A stretch of DNA of 64,000 nt from Burkholderia sp. Bp8963 (GTDB taxonomy: Bacteria; Pseudomonadota; Gammaproteobacteria; Burkholderiales; Burkholderiaceae). Shown in pieces: positions 26,868 through 37,033 of this stretch. A program made the position numbers and the translations under genes. The first letter of the stretch is position 1, and each line of letters opens with the position of its first letter. Under the pieces are notes generated by a model, which saw only the letters and a list, made by a program, of their open reading frames with translations, was not told where the DNA came from and made no database searches. The stretch covers positions 62,001 through 126,000 of the forward strand of contig NZ_QTQP01000020.1 in NCBI RefSeq assembly GCF_003854275.1. Direction: 5' to 3'.

Positions 26868-28247
26868 ATGCAACGAATCACCACCACCGGCCGGGTCAAC
26901 CTGAGCCACCTGTTCTGGCTGCGCAATCTTGCGATCATTGGCCAGCTCGTGACGATCGGCGTCGTCCAGACCTATTTCGGCGTGCATCTGCCGTTACCGG
27001 CGATGCTGATGGTCATCGCGCTCGAAATCGTGTTCAACGCGCTGACCTGGGTGCGCGTACTGCGCGCGCGGCCCGAGACCAATTTCGAGCTGCTCGGCCA
27101 GCTGTGGGTCGACCTCGGCGCGCTGTCGGCGCTGCTGTTCCTGTCGGGCGGCACGACCAACCCGTTCGTGTCGCTGTACCTGCCGTCGCTCGCGATCGCG
27201 GCGGCGGTGCTGCCGTGGCACCTGATGATCTGGCTCGCGGCGTTCGCGGTCGCGTGCTACGCGTCGCTCGGCTTCGATTCGGTGCCGCTCAACATGGACA
27301 ACCCGGCGAACCTGTTCGACTACTACCGCACCGGCATGTGGGCGAACTTCATGGTCAGCGTCGGGCTGATTGCATGGTTCGTCGCGCGCATGTCGAATGC
27401 GCTGCGCCAGCGCGACGCGGCGCTCGGCGAGGCGCAGCAACACCTGTTGCGCGACGAGCGGGCGGTCGCGCTCGGCGTGCAGGCCGCGACCGTCGCGCAC
27501 GAGATGGGCACGCCGCTGTCGACGATCGCGATGCTGACCGAGGAATTGCGCGACGCCGCGCGCACCGACGCGGGGCTCGCGCGCTACGAGGCCGACCTGA
27601 AGGTGCTGGACGAGCAGATGTCGCTCTGCACGTCGGCGCTCGCGCGACTGCGCAGCCGCGCGAGTGCGCCGGCGAGCCGCCAGCCGGTGGACGACTGGCT
27701 CGACACGTTCGTCGAGCACTGGCGCCTGCGGCATCCGCACGTGCAGTTCGAACTGCTCGGCGCGCGGCCGGCGGGCGTCGCGCTCGACGATCCGGTCGCC
27801 GCGGGCCAGATCCTGACGATCCTGCTCGACAACGCCGCGCGCGCGAGCCCGCATCGCGTGACGCTCGCCGCGAAGGTCGTGCACGACCGCGCGGACGACG
27901 AAATCGAATTCGAAGTATGCGACGATGGCCCGGGCATCCCGGCCGCGTTGCGCGAATCGCTCGGCGCGATGCCGGTCGACAGCACGCAGGGCGGGCATGG
28001 CGTCGGGCTGTATCTTGCGTTCAGCGCGGCGGCTCGGCTCGGCGGCGTGGTCGAGCTGTCCGACGTGACGGCGCGTTCGGCGGGCCATGCGGCCGGGCGT
28101 CCGAACGGTGCACATGTCACGAATGGCACGAACGGCGCCGCCGCGGGTCGTCCCGCAGGGACTTCCTCCGGGCGAGGCACGCGGGCCGTGCTGCGCCTGC
28201 CGGTCGTGCGTCATGCGGCGTCGCCCGCCGCCACACCCAACACGTAG
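26868..28247 (+). CDS. regB: RegB/RoxS-type redox sensor histidine kinase
   Basis: A 459-residue kinase with about six transmembrane helices in residues 15-175. The loop GGTTNPF at 94-100 matches the quinone-sensing GGXXNPF motif of RegB. The H-box is HEMGTPLSTI (H211), and Cys254 (MSLCTSALAR) stands where RegB carries its redox-active cysteine. The HATPase domain has ILLDNAARASPH, DDGPGIP and GGHGVGLYLAF. A poorly conserved insert (about residues 395-440, Gly/Asn/Thr rich) lies near the end. Signal: redox state of the ubiquinone pool, by family knowledge. Confidence 0.88.
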   Translation: MQRITTTGRVNLSHLFWLRNLAIIGQLVTIGVVQTYFGVHLPLPAMLMVIALEIVFNALTWVRVLRARPETNFELLGQLWVDLGALSALLFLSGGTTNPFVSLYLPSLAIAAAVLPWHLMIWLAAFAVACYASLGFDSVPLNMDNPANLFDYYRTGMWANFMVSVGLIAWFVARMSNALRQRDAALGEAQQHLLRDERAVALGVQAATVAHEMGTPLSTIAMLTEELRDAARTDAGLARYEADLKVLDEQMSLCTSALARLRSRASAPASRQPVDDWLDTFVEHWRLRHPHVQFELLGARPAGVALDDPVAAGQILTILLDNAARASPHRVTLAAKVVHDRADDEIEFEVCDDGPGIPAALRESLGAMPVDSTQGGHGVGLYLAFSAAARLGGVVELSDVTARSAGHAAGRPNGAHVTNGTNGAAAGRPAGTSSGRGTRAVLRLPVVRHAASPAATPNT

Positions 28248-28260
28248 ACGGAGAAACCAC

Positions 28261-28803
28261 ATGAGCGACAACAACTTCCTGGTGATCGACGATAACGAGG
28301 TGTTTGCGGGGACGCTCGCGCGCGGCCTCGAGCGCCGCGGCTATGCGGTCCAGCAGGCGCACGACAAGGACACGGCGCTCAAGCTCGCCGCCGGCGGCAA
28401 GTTCCAGTTCATCACCGTCGACCTGCATCTCGGCGAGGATTCGGGCCTGAGCCTGATCGCGCCGCTCTGCGACCTGCAGCCGGACGCGCGGATCCTCGTG
28501 CTGACGGGCTATGCGAGCATCGCGACCGCCGTGCAGGCGGTGAAGGACGGCGCGGACAATTACCTCGCGAAACCGGCGAACGTCGAATCGATCCTGGCCG
28601 CGCTGCAGACCAACGCGACCGAGGTGCAGGCGGACGAGGCGCTCGAGAATCCGGTCGTGCTGTCGGTCGACCGGCTCGAATGGGAGCACATCCAGCGCGT
28701 GCTCGCGGAAAACAACAACAACATCTCGGCGACCGCGCGCGCGCTGAACATGCACCGCCGCACGCTGCAGCGCAAGCTCGCGAAGAAGCCGGTGCGCCAG
28801 TAA
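28261..28803 (+). CDS. regA: RegA/RoxR-type response regulator
   Basis: The 180-residue regulator has a receiver domain with phosphoacceptor D54 (FITVDLHLGEDSGL) and LTGYASIATAV, a short linker, and a Fis-type helix-turn-helix at about residues 139-176 (HIQRVLAENNNNISATARALNMHRRTLQRKL), the strongly conserved RegA/PrrA/RoxR DNA-binding end. It starts 13 bp after the kinase with a purine-rich GGAGAAACC leader and forms one operon with it. In relatives the pair controls respiratory and redox genes. Confidence 0.92.
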   Translation: MSDNNFLVIDDNEVFAGTLARGLERRGYAVQQAHDKDTALKLAAGGKFQFITVDLHLGEDSGLSLIAPLCDLQPDARILVLTGYASIATAVQAVKDGADNYLAKPANVESILAALQTNATEVQADEALENPVVLSVDRLEWEHIQRVLAENNNNISATARALNMHRRTLQRKLAKKPVRQ

Positions 28804-28863
28804 GCCCGCGCCGCGTTGCTGAGGGACGGGGCGGCAAGGCGCCGCCCGCCCGCGCATGAAAAA

Positions 28864-28890
28864 ACGGGCGGCCCCGCCGGAGCCGCCCGT
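28864..28890 (-). terminator. terminator of hslVU
   Basis: ACGGGCGGC pairs with GCCGCCCGT around a 9-base loop. On the minus strand the stem is followed by TTTTTTC, a standard intrinsic terminator 24 bp after hslU. A second GC hairpin just to the left may end regA on the plus strand. Confidence 0.75.
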
Positions 28891-28913
28891 GTTCCATTCG
28901 GACTGCGTACGCG

Positions 28914-30257
28914 TTACAGCACGTAGCGCGACAGATCCTCGTCCTGCGACACTTCGCCGAGCGCACGCTCGACGTACTTCGCGTCGATCGTCACGCGCTC
29001 GCCGGCGTGGTTGCCGGCCGCGAACGACACTTCCTCGAGCAGCTTCTCGATCACCGTATAAAGACGCCGCGCGCCGATGTTCTCGGTCTTCTCGTTGACC
29101 GCATAGGCGATCTCCGCAAGACGGCGGATCCCGTCGTCGGCGAACTCGAGCTGCACGTCCTCGGTCGCGAGGAGCGCCTGATACTGCTTGACGAGGCTCG
29201 CGTCGGTCGCGACGAGAATCGCCTCGAAATCCTTCACCGACAGCGAATCGAGCTCGACGCGGATCGGGAAGCGCCCCTGCAGTTCGGGAATCAGGTCGCT
29301 CGGCTTCGCGAGATGGAACGCGCCGCTCGCGATGAACAGGACGTGGTCGGTCTTCACCATCCCGTACTTCGTGTTGATCGTCGTGCCTTCGACGAGCGGC
29401 AGCAGGTCGCGCTGCACGCCCTGGCGCGACACTTCGCCGCCGCTGCCCTCGTTGTTGCGCGACGTGATCTTGTCGATCTCGTCGAGGAACACGATGCCGT
29501 TCTGCTCGACGTTCTGCACGGCCTTCGTCTTCACTTCCTCTTCGTTCAGCATCTTCGCCGCTTCCTCGTCGGTCAGCAGCTTCAGTGCTTCGCTGATCTT
29601 CACCTTGCGGCGCTGCTTCTTGCCGCTGCCGAGGTTCGAGAACATCGAGCGGATCTGCTCGGTCATCTCTTCCATCCCGGGCGGCGCCATGATGTCCATG
29701 CCGATCGTCGGCTGCTCGAGGTCGAGCTCGATTTCCTTGTCGTCGAGCTGGCCTTCGCGAAGGCGCTTGCGGAACGTCTGGCGCGTCGCGTTGTTGTCGT
29801 CGTTCGCGTGCTCGGCATTCGCGCCGAAGCCCACCGCGCGCGGCTGCGGCAGCAGGATGTCGAGGATGCGGTCCTCGGCCTGGTCGGTCGCCTTGCTGCG
29901 CACCTTGCGCATCTCGGCTTCGCGCGTCTGCTTGACCGAGATCTCGATCAGGTCGCGCACGATGCTGTCGACGTCGCGGCCGACGTAGCCGACTTCGGTG
30001 AACTTGGTCGCTTCGATCTTGATGAACGGCGCATCGGCGAGCTTGGCCAGACGCCGCGCGATCTCGGTCTTGCCGACGCCCGTCGGCCCGATCATCAGGA
30101 TGTTCTTCGGCGTGATTTCCTGGCGCAGCGGATCGGCAACCTGCTGGCGGCGCCAGCGGTTGCGCAGCGCGACGGCGACCGCCTTCTTCGCGTTGTCCTG
30201 GCCGATGATGTGCTTGTCGAGTTCCGAGACGATCTCGGCAGGGGTCATGGTGCTCAT
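28914..30257 (-). CDS. hslU: HslU, ATPase subunit of the HslVU protease
   Basis: The 447-residue AAA+ unfoldase feeds substrates to HslV. It starts [39 protein letters not shown]. Walker A is GPTGVGKTE (57-65), the I-domain lies at about 110-240, Walker B is [11 protein letters not shown], and the C-terminal tail EDLSRYVL is the peptide that docks into HslV. It lies 10 bp after hslV. Confidence 0.96.
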   Translation of the reverse strand: MSTMTPAEIVSELDKHIIGQDNAKKAVAVALRNRWRRQQVADPLRQEITPKNILMIGPTGVGKTEIARRLAKLADAPFIKIEATKFTEVGYVGRDVDSIVRDLIEISVKQTREAEMRKVRSKATDQAEDRILDILLPQPRAVGFGANAEHANDDNNATRQTFRKRLREGQLDDKEIELDLEQPTIGMDIMAPPGMEEMTEQIRSMFSNLGSGKKQRRKVKISEALKLLTDEEAAKMLNEEEVKTKAVQNVEQNGIVFLDEIDKITSRNNEGSGGEVSRQGVQRDLLPLVEGTTINTKYGMVKTDHVLFIASGAFHLAKPSDLIPELQGRFPIRVELDSLSVKDFEAILVATDASLVKQYQALLATEDVQLEFADDGIRRLAEIAYAVNEKTENIGARRLYTVIEKLLEEVSFAAGNHAGERVTIDAKYVERALGEVSQDEDLSRYVL

Positions 30258-30267
30258 GTTTCGTTCC

Positions 30268-30804
30268 TTACTCGATCGTTTCGATGACGCGGTTGTGGTT
30301 CGTATAGATGCACATGTCGCCGGCGATTTCGAGCGACTTCTCGACGATCTCGCGCGGCGACAGCGCCGTGTTCTCGGCGAGCGCGCGAGCCGCGGCCTGC
30401 GCGTACGCGCCGCCGGAGCCGATCGCGCAGATCCCGCCTTCCGGATCGAGCACGTCGCCGTTGCCGGTGATGACGAGCGTCGTGGTCGCGTCGGCCGTGA
30501 TCAGCATCGCCTCGAGGCGGCGCAGCATCCGGTCGGTGCGCCAGTCCTTCGCGAGTTCGACGGCCGCGCGGGTCAGGTTGCCCTGGTGCTTCTCGAGCTT
30601 CGCCTCGAAGCGGTCGAGCAGCGAGAACGCATCGGCGGTGCCGCCCGCGAAGCCGACCAGCACCTGGTTGTTGTAGATCCGCCGCACTTTCCGCGCGCCA
30701 CCCTTCATGACGATGTTGCCGAGCGTCACCTGGCCGTCGCCGCCGAGCGCGACCTTGTCGCCGCGCCGGACCGAAACGATGGTCGTGCCGTGAAATTGCT
30801 CCAT
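30268..30804 (-). CDS. hslV: HslV, proteolytic subunit of the HslVU protease
   Basis: The 178-residue N-terminal nucleophile peptidase starts [30 protein letters not shown]. After removal of the propeptide MEQFHG, the mature Thr is the nucleophile. Other landmarks are [22 protein letters not shown] and [17 protein letters not shown] 30804 gives the family length. It is the first gene of the hslVU operon. Confidence 0.96.
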   Translation of the reverse strand: MEQFHGTTIVSVRRGDKVALGGDGQVTLGNIVMKGGARKVRRIYNNQVLVGFAGGTADAFSLLDRFEAKLEKHQGNLTRAAVELAKDWRTDRMLRRLEAMLITADATTTLVITGNGDVLDPEGGICAIGSGGAYAQAAARALAENTALSPREIVEKSLEIAGDMCIYTNHNRVIETIE

Positions 30805-30901
30805 CTGCGTTCCTTGAGAAAAACGGGGAAGAGGCGGCGGCGCGCTGCGCCGCCGCATGAATCGCGGTGCGCCGGGGAGCGGCCCGGCACGCATTGGATT
30901 C

Positions 30902-30929
30902 ATTTTAGGGCGCGCGCCGGGATATCAAG
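30902..30929 (-). promoter_or_regulatory. candidate hslVU promoter
   Basis: On the minus strand CTTGATA (30923-30929) and CCCTAAAAT (30902-30910) are spaced 12 bp. This resembles a sigma-32 heat-shock promoter (CTTGAAA / CCCCATNT); the same bases give a sigma-70 reading TTGATA-15-TAAAAT. It would leave a leader of about 90 nt before hslV. Confidence 0.45.
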
Positions 30930-30969
30930 AGGGAGGCGGGAGCGCTGCCGGAAAAACGGCAGGCGGCCT

Positions 30970-31006
30970 TCGAAAAACAAAAAGCGCGCGGGAGGCCGCG
31001 CGCTTT
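30970..31006 (-). terminator. terminator of dksA
   Basis: AAAGCGCGCGG (30981-30991) pairs perfectly with CCGCGCGCTTT (30996-31006). On the minus strand the stem is followed by TTGTTTTTCG. It separates dksA from hslVU. Confidence 0.8.
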
Positions 31007-31041
31007 CGTGAAGCAGCGTGTCTGGGCGGAACGCCGGCTGC

Positions 31042-31458
31042 TCAGTCGCCGAACAGCTTCTGGCGCAGTTCGCGGCGCTCCTGCGCCTCGAGCGACAGCG
31101 TGGCGGTCGGCCGCGCAAGCAGGCGCGGAATGCCGATCGGTTCGCCGGTTTCCTCGCACCAGCCGTAATCACCGGATTCGATCCGGGCGAGCGACTGCTG
31201 AACCTTCTTGAGGAGCTTGCGCTCGCGGTCGCGCGTGCGCAGTTCGAGCGCGTGCTCTTCCTCGATCGTCGCGCGGTCGGCGGGATCGGGGACGATCACG
31301 GTTTCGCGCAGGTTCTCGGTCGTCTGGCCGGCGTTGTGGAGAATTTCCGACTGCAATTGTTCGAGCCGAGCTTTGAAGAAGGCGAGCTGATCCTCATTCA
31401 TGTAATCCTTGTCGCTCATCTTCAGGATTTCGGCTTCGGTCAAGAGTTTCTTCGTCAT
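31042..31458 (-). CDS. dksA: RNA polymerase-binding transcription factor DksA, one-cysteine form
   Basis: The 138-residue protein has the long coiled coil (about residues 22-95) with the tip acidic pair D58 and D61 in DPADRAT, followed by the globular domain. Classical DksA carries a four-cysteine zinc finger. Here only Cys101 (DYGWCEETGEP) remains; the second cysteine is Thr104 and the second pair is replaced by LSLEAQ (121-126), so zinc cannot be bound in the usual way. It works with ppGpp in the RNA polymerase secondary channel. The leader is long (about 350 nt). Confidence 0.92.
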   Translation of the reverse strand: MTKKLLTEAEILKMSDKDYMNEDQLAFFKARLEQLQSEILHNAGQTTENLRETVIVPDPADRATIEEEHALELRTRDRERKLLKKVQQSLARIESGDYGWCEETGEPIGIPRLLARPTATLSLEAQERRELRQKLFGD

Positions 31459-31903
31459 CTGCTTGCTTCTTCAATGTGCGGCAAATCACGAGATATTGCC
31501 TGCACTTTGGGATTACCCGCAACTGCGCTTGCAATCATTTGCGATTTGCCGCTGCGGGGCCGAAAGCCTCTGGAAAACCGGTTCTCAAATACCAGGATAG
31601 GCCTGGCGTCGACGTGCGCGCGGCGAACCGGTGTGCTGCGCGGCAGGTCGCATCGGTCGCGGTCGGGTGGAGGACACGCGATCCGGCACGTTTGCGATTC
31701 CCGGGTTTTCGTTCTGCAAGAACCGGGCCTGTCATTGCCCGTGCTCCAGCGGGCACGTATTGTAACTGAATCGCAAGACTGCGCCGTATCGGGTCGATCC
31801 CCGTCGGCAGCGCCAATATCTTTAAAATATAACGCGCAAACCGCGAAAAAGCGATGACGCCAAAACCCTTGCCGGAGGCGGCGCTGCGCCGCCTCCGGTA
31901 CCG
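31459..31903 (-). other. 445-bp region: long dksA leader and COG0523 terminator
   Basis: A perfect 12-bp hairpin (31872-31883 with 31887-31898), followed on the minus strand by GGGTTTTGG, probably ends the COG0523 gene. The AT-rich patch 31819-31832 gives minus-strand TATATT/TATTTT as a likely -10 box for dksA, leaving about 350 nt of leader. A 66-codon minus-strand ORF inside has mixed third positions and no ribosome-binding site and is not called. No tRNA or small-RNA signature was recognised. Confidence 0.45.
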
Positions 31904-32971
<1,068 letters not shown>

Positions 32972-33072
32972 GTCGGTCGCCTGTGGTTCGTGAATCGGGG
33001 TCAAAACCAGGATGTGCGTCGCGCCCAGGTAGCCGGGCGCACAACCATTCATTGAAACATATCTGTCAAGCC

Positions 33073-33100
33073 CCCGCCCGTCGTCCGGACGACGGGCGGG
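33073..33100. terminator. 28-bp perfect palindrome after rlmI
   Basis: CCCGCCCGTCGTCC is followed immediately by its exact reverse complement. As RNA it forms a hairpin about 60 bp past the rlmI stop; there is no T-run, so rho-independent termination is uncertain. Confidence 0.45.
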
Positions 33101-33163
33101 CGTGCTGATCGTTCGCCGGGCAAAGAGGGGCCGGCGGACGGCTGCCCGCGAAGATCGGGGCGA

Positions 33164-34372
33164 TCAGACGATTTGCAACAGCAGGCCCTTCAAATATTCG
33201 CCTTCCGGGAACGCGGACAGCAGCGGGTGATCGACGCCTGCGCCGAGCCGCTTCAGGATGCGCGCGTCGACCTTCGCGTCGGCGGCCGCGCCCGCGACGA
33301 TCTTCTGGAACAGGTCCATGTCGATCGCACCCGAGCACGAGTAGGTGAACAGCAGGCCGCCCGGACGCAGCAGCTTGAAGCCGCTCAGGTTGATGTCCTT
33401 GTACGCGCGCGCGGCGCGGTCGACGCTGTCGCGGGTCGGCGCGAACTTCGGCGGGTCGAGCACGATCAGGTCGAAACGCTCGCCTTCGTCGACGAGGCGG
33501 CGCAGCGTCTTGAACGCATCGGCGTCGAGCCAGGTCGCGCGCGCCGGGTCGAAGCCGTTCGCGGTGACGTTCTGCTGCGCGAGCGCGAGCGCGTCGCCCG
33601 ACGAATCGATCGACACGACGCGTTTCGCACCCCCCTTCAGCGCCGCGAGCGAGAAGCCGCCCGTGTAGCAGAAGCAGTTCAGCACGTCGCGCTCGTTCGC
33701 GTACTGCGTGACGAGCGCGCGGTTGTCGCGCTGGTCGATGTAGAAGCCGGTCTTGTGGCCGTTCGGCACGTCGACGTGGTAGCGCACGCCGTTCTCGTTC
33801 GCGATCAGCGTCGCGGGCGGCGCGTCGCCCGCGAGCACGCCGGTCGTCTGCTCGAGGCCTTCCTTGTCGCGGATCGATACGTCCGAGCGTTCGTACACGT
33901 TCGGGCAGCCGGTCGCGCCGGTGAGCGCCGCGACGATCGCGTCCTTCCACGCTTCGACGCCGGTCGCCATGAACTGGCAGACGAGCTGGCCGCGCGGCGA
34001 TTCGCCGCCAGAGTCTTCGACGTAGTAATCGACGATCAGCCCCGGCAGCCCGTCCGCCTCGCCGAACACGAGCCGCACCGCGCCCGTGCCCGAGACCATC
34101 GTGTTGCGATGCGCAACCGCGCGCTGCACGCGCCGCTTGAAGAACGCGTGGTCGATCGGTTCGTTCTCGTCGAAGCTCCACACGCGCACGCGAATCTGCG
34201 ATTGCGGGCTGTACGCGCCGCGCGCGAGGAAGCGGCCGTCGTGCGCACGCACGATGACGGTCGCGCCGGGTGCGGGCTTGCCGTCGACGCGGTCGATCGC
34301 GTTCGCGTAGATCCACGGATGACGGCGCAGCAGCGATTTGTCCTTCGACGGTTTGAGTGTGACGGTTTGCAT
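33164..34372 (-). CDS. rlmI: 23S rRNA (cytosine1962-C5)-methyltransferase RlmI-like
   Basis: The 402-residue protein has an N-terminal PUA RNA-binding domain (LKPSKDKSLLRRHPWIYANAI), an EEHEE-type middle domain (HKTGFYIDQRDNR) and a class I SAM methyltransferase domain: VLNCFCYTGGFSLAALKGGAKRVVSIDSS, then VLDPPKFAP and FTYSCSGAI. The cysteine in YSCS is the family catalytic residue. It sits between xerC and the COG0523 gene on the same strand. Confidence 0.9.
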   Translation of the reverse strand: MQTVTLKPSKDKSLLRRHPWIYANAIDRVDGKPAPGATVIVRAHDGRFLARGAYSPQSQIRVRVWSFDENEPIDHAFFKRRVQRAVAHRNTMVSGTGAVRLVFGEADGLPGLIVDYYVEDSGGESPRGQLVCQFMATGVEAWKDAIVAALTGATGCPNVYERSDVSIRDKEGLEQTTGVLAGDAPPATLIANENGVRYHVDVPNGHKTGFYIDQRDNRALVTQYANERDVLNCFCYTGGFSLAALKGGAKRVVSIDSSGDALALAQQNVTANGFDPARATWLDADAFKTLRRLVDEGERFDLIVLDPPKFAPTRDSVDRAARAYKDINLSGFKLLRPGGLLFTYSCSGAIDMDLFQKIVAGAAADAKVDARILKRLGAGVDHPLLSAFPEGEYLKGLLLQIV

Positions 34373-34453
34373 GGCTTGATCGAAATGGGCCGCGTCCCGC
34401 GAGGACTTCGTCCGGTCATCGGGCGCGGCGGGTAAAAACGGAAAACGCGCGCG

Positions 34454-35374
34454 TCAGTCGCGCTTCTTCGCGCGCGGGTGCGCGCTGTCGTAAATTTTCG
34501 CGAGGTGCTGGAAGTCGAGCGACGTATACACCTGCGTCGCGGCGACGCTCGCGTGGCCGAGCAGCTCCTGCACCGCGCGCAGGTCGCCGCTCGACTGCAG
34601 CACGTGCGTCGCGAACGAGTGGCGCAGCACGTGCGGATGGACGTGCGCCGGAATGCCTGCAGAGAGCGCCGCGCGCTTCACGCGCTCGCGCACGACGCCC
34701 GGCGACATCCGGTTGCCGCGAACCGACAGGAACAGCGGATGCGGGTCGTGCTTCACGAACTCGCCACGCACCGCGAGCCATGCGTTCAGCGCATCGATCG
34801 CCTTGCGGCCGACCGGCACCTTGCGTTCCTTGTTGCCCTTGCCGAGCACGGTCACCTCGGCTTCGGCGAGGTCGAGCCAGCCGGCCGAGCGGTAGCCATC
34901 GGCCTCCGTGTACCTGACATCGAGCCCGATCAACTCGGCGAGGCGCAGGCCGGACGAGTAGAACAGCTCGAGGATCGCGTGGTCGCGGATGCCTTCGGTC
35001 GTGGCGGGCAGCGGCGCGTCCATCAGCGCCGATGCGTCGTCGACCGACAGCGCCTTCGGCAACGTCTTCGCGCGCTTCGGCGCGCGCACCGCGGCGACCG
35101 GGTTCGCGGGCAGCTCGACGCGCTGGGCGAGCCAGCGGTAGAACGCACGCCACGCGGACAGCCGGTGCGAGATCGAGCGCGCGGAGAGCCCGCCCGCATG
35201 CGCGCGGGCGACCGCGCCGCGCACGTCGGCCGCGGCCAGCGTCTCGAGCGGGCGGCCCGCGGCGAGCTTCTTCAGCTCGTCGAGTTCGTGCGTGTAAGCG
35301 CGCAGCGTGTGATCCGACAGCTTCCTGACGTGCTTCAGGTTCGACAGGTACGCGGCGATCGGATCGTCGGTCAT
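34454..35374 (-). CDS. xerC: tyrosine recombinase XerC
   Basis: The 306-residue recombinase resolves chromosome dimers at dif together with XerD. The N-terminal SAM-like core-binding domain covers about residues 1-90. The catalytic set is complete: R144 (GLRLAEL), Lys in GKGNKERK, H248 and R251 (HPHVLRH), H274 (LLGHAS) and Y283 (QVYTSLD). The dapF-DUF484-xerC order is widespread in proteobacteria, which argues for a housekeeping XerC rather than an integrase. Confidence 0.95.
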   Translation of the reverse strand: MTDDPIAAYLSNLKHVRKLSDHTLRAYTHELDELKKLAAGRPLETLAAADVRGAVARAHAGGLSARSISHRLSAWRAFYRWLAQRVELPANPVAAVRAPKRAKTLPKALSVDDASALMDAPLPATTEGIRDHAILELFYSSGLRLAELIGLDVRYTEADGYRSAGWLDLAEAEVTVLGKGNKERKVPVGRKAIDALNAWLAVRGEFVKHDPHPLFLSVRGNRMSPGVVRERVKRAALSAGIPAHVHPHVLRHSFATHVLQSSGDLRAVQELLGHASVAATQVYTSLDFQHLAKIYDSAHPRAKKRD

Positions 35375-35391
35375 GTGGTGCGGCGTGCGAA

Positions 35392-36114
35392 TCAGTGCGG
35401 CAGCAGGCGCGTCAGCGCGGCGCTCGCGAGCGTCGCGATCTGCGCGAGGAAATCGGTCGCCATCCCGTCGTGGAAGCGGCGCGGGTCCGGCGAGCCGAGC
35501 ACGAGCAGCCCGAACGCGGGTGCGTCAGGGGCGGCCAGCGGCGCGCGCAGCGCGAGCAGCGCGACCGACGTGGCCGAGCCGTCGCCGGACGGGGCCCCAT
35601 CACCGCCGTCCGTCGCATTCGCGGACGCGGCAACCGCGGGCGCGAGCCACTGCGCGGCCTCGAAGCCCGTGTTCGCGCCGCAGTACGGCGTCGCGAGCCC
35701 GTTCGTGAACAGGCGCACCTCTTCGCCGACCTGGCGCGCGAAGTCGGCCTGCGAGTAGGTGTCGGCGACGTCCCACACGCGCAGCGCGGTCTGCGGCACG
35801 TCGAACACGTCGGCGAGGCCGTCGGCGATCGTGCGCGGCAGCGCGTACGGATCGCGCTCGGCGATTACGCGCGCGGTCCAGCGGCTGAATTTCGCGGACA
35901 GGCTGTCGTTCTCGTGGCCGTAGCGCACGAGTTCGGCAAGCCGGCGCTCGAGATGCTTGTTCTTGTCGCGCAGCATCTCCATCTGCCGTTCCTGCAGCGA
36001 GATTGCCGCCTTGCCGTGCGGGTTCGCGAGCCGGATCGTGGCGAGCAGTTCGGCGTGCCGCGCGAAGAATTCGGGGTTGGCGAGCAGGTAGTCGGCGACT
36101 TCGCGATCGTTCAT
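35392..36114 (-). CDS. DUF484 family protein
   Basis: A 240-residue GAF-like protein of unknown role found between dapF and xerC in many proteobacteria. Visible are the N-terminal VADYLLANPEFFARHAELLATIRLANPHGKAAISLQERQMEMLR, a coiled segment (about residues 40-75) and a C-terminal domain with an Ala/Gly-rich insert at about 165-190. It lies 17 bp before xerC, consistent with co-transcription. Confidence 0.9.
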   Translation of the reverse strand: MNDREVADYLLANPEFFARHAELLATIRLANPHGKAAISLQERQMEMLRDKNKHLERRLAELVRYGHENDSLSAKFSRWTARVIAERDPYALPRTIADGLADVFDVPQTALRVWDVADTYSQADFARQVGEEVRLFTNGLATPYCGANTGFEAAQWLAPAVAASANATDGGDGAPSGDGSATSVALLALRAPLAAPDAPAFGLLVLGSPDPRRFHDGMATDFLAQIATLASAALTRLLPH

Positions 36115-36148
36115 TTGACGGGAGCGTTCAATCAGGACAAGGAAAGGG

Positions 36149-37033
36149 TCAGACGGCCAGGTCGATCTCGCCTTCGAAGACGGTTGCGGCGGGGCCCGCC
36201 ATCATCATCGGCGCGGACTCGTCGCGTGCGCCGTCCCAGCTGATCGTCAGCGTGCCGCCGTGGGTGTGCACCGTGACAGGCGTTTCGAGCAGGCCGCGCC
36301 GGATGCCGGCCGCGACCGCCGCGCATGCGCCGGTGCCGCACGCGAGCGTCTCGCCCGCGCCGCGCTCGTAGACGCGCAGCTTCACCTCGTGGGGCGACAC
36401 GATCTGCATGAAGCCGGCGTTGACCCGCTGCGGAAAGCGCACGTGACGTTCGATCAGCGGGCCTTCGGCGAGCACCGGATACGCTTCGGCGTCGTCGACC
36501 ACCTGCACCGCGTGCGGGTTGCCCATCGACACGGTCGAGATCCAGCGCGTCTCGCCGTTCACGTCGAGCGGCCACAACGTGTCGCGGCCGTCCTGGCGGC
36601 CTTCGAGGCCCGCCGCGCCTGGACCGGCCGTGTCGAACGGCACGAGGTCCGGCGCGAACACGGGCGCGCCCATGTCGACGACGACCTCGCCGTTCTCCTG
36701 CATCGTCAGCGTGATCAGGCCCTTCATCACTTCGACGCGCACGCTGCGCTTGTCGGTCAGATGCCGGTCGACCACGAACTTGACGAAGCAGCGCGCGCCG
36801 TTGCCGCAGTGTTCGACCTCGCCGCCGTCGCAATTGAAGATCCGGTACTTGAAATCCGCGCCGTCGACGGTCGGTTTCTCGACGACCAGCAACTGGTCGG
36901 CGCCGATCCCGAAATGGCGGTTGGCGAGCGCGCGCACCTGCGCTTCGGTGAGCGGCGGCAGCGCGCGGGAGTAGCCGTCGAGCACGACGAAGTCGTTGCC
37001 GGCGCCGTGCATCTTGGTGAACGAAAGCTTCAC
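36149..37033 (-). CDS. dapF: diaminopimelate epimerase
   Basis: The 294-residue cofactor-independent epimerase converts LL- to meso-diaminopimelate for lysine and peptidoglycan. The two catalytic cysteines are in EHCGNGARC and [11 protein letters not shown]. It starts [21 protein letters not shown] Gly/Ala-rich insert at about residues 137-152 makes it about 20 residues longer than E. coli DapF. The adjacent Cys in [11 protein letters not shown] is unusual next to the active site. It heads the dapF-DUF484-xerC run. Confidence 0.95.
   Translation of the reverse strand: MKLSFTKMHGAGNDFVVLDGYSRALPPLTEAQVRALANRHFGIGADQLLVVEKPTVDGADFKYRIFNCDGGEVEHCGNGARCFVKFVVDRHLTDKRSVRVEVMKGLITLTMQENGEVVVDMGAPVFAPDLVPFDTAGPGAAGLEGRQDGRDTLWPLDVNGETRWISTVSMGNPHAVQVVDDAEAYPVLAEGPLIERHVRFPQRVNAGFMQIVSPHEVKLRVYERGAGETLACGTGACAAVAAGIRRGLLETPVTVHTHGGTLTISWDGARDESAPMMMAGPAATVFEGEIDLAV

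Noticed and set aside
31535..31732. 66-codon minus-strand frame in the dksA leader
   Set aside because: Mixed third-position bases and no ribosome-binding site.
31815..31840. Zur box near ATATAACG before dksA
   Set aside because: Only one half-site is visible; the other arm does not match, so it is more likely an AT-rich promoter.
34454..35374. Phage or island integrase
   Set aside because: The tyrosine recombinase lies in the conserved dapF-DUF484-xerC context and has XerC features, so it is a housekeeping gene.
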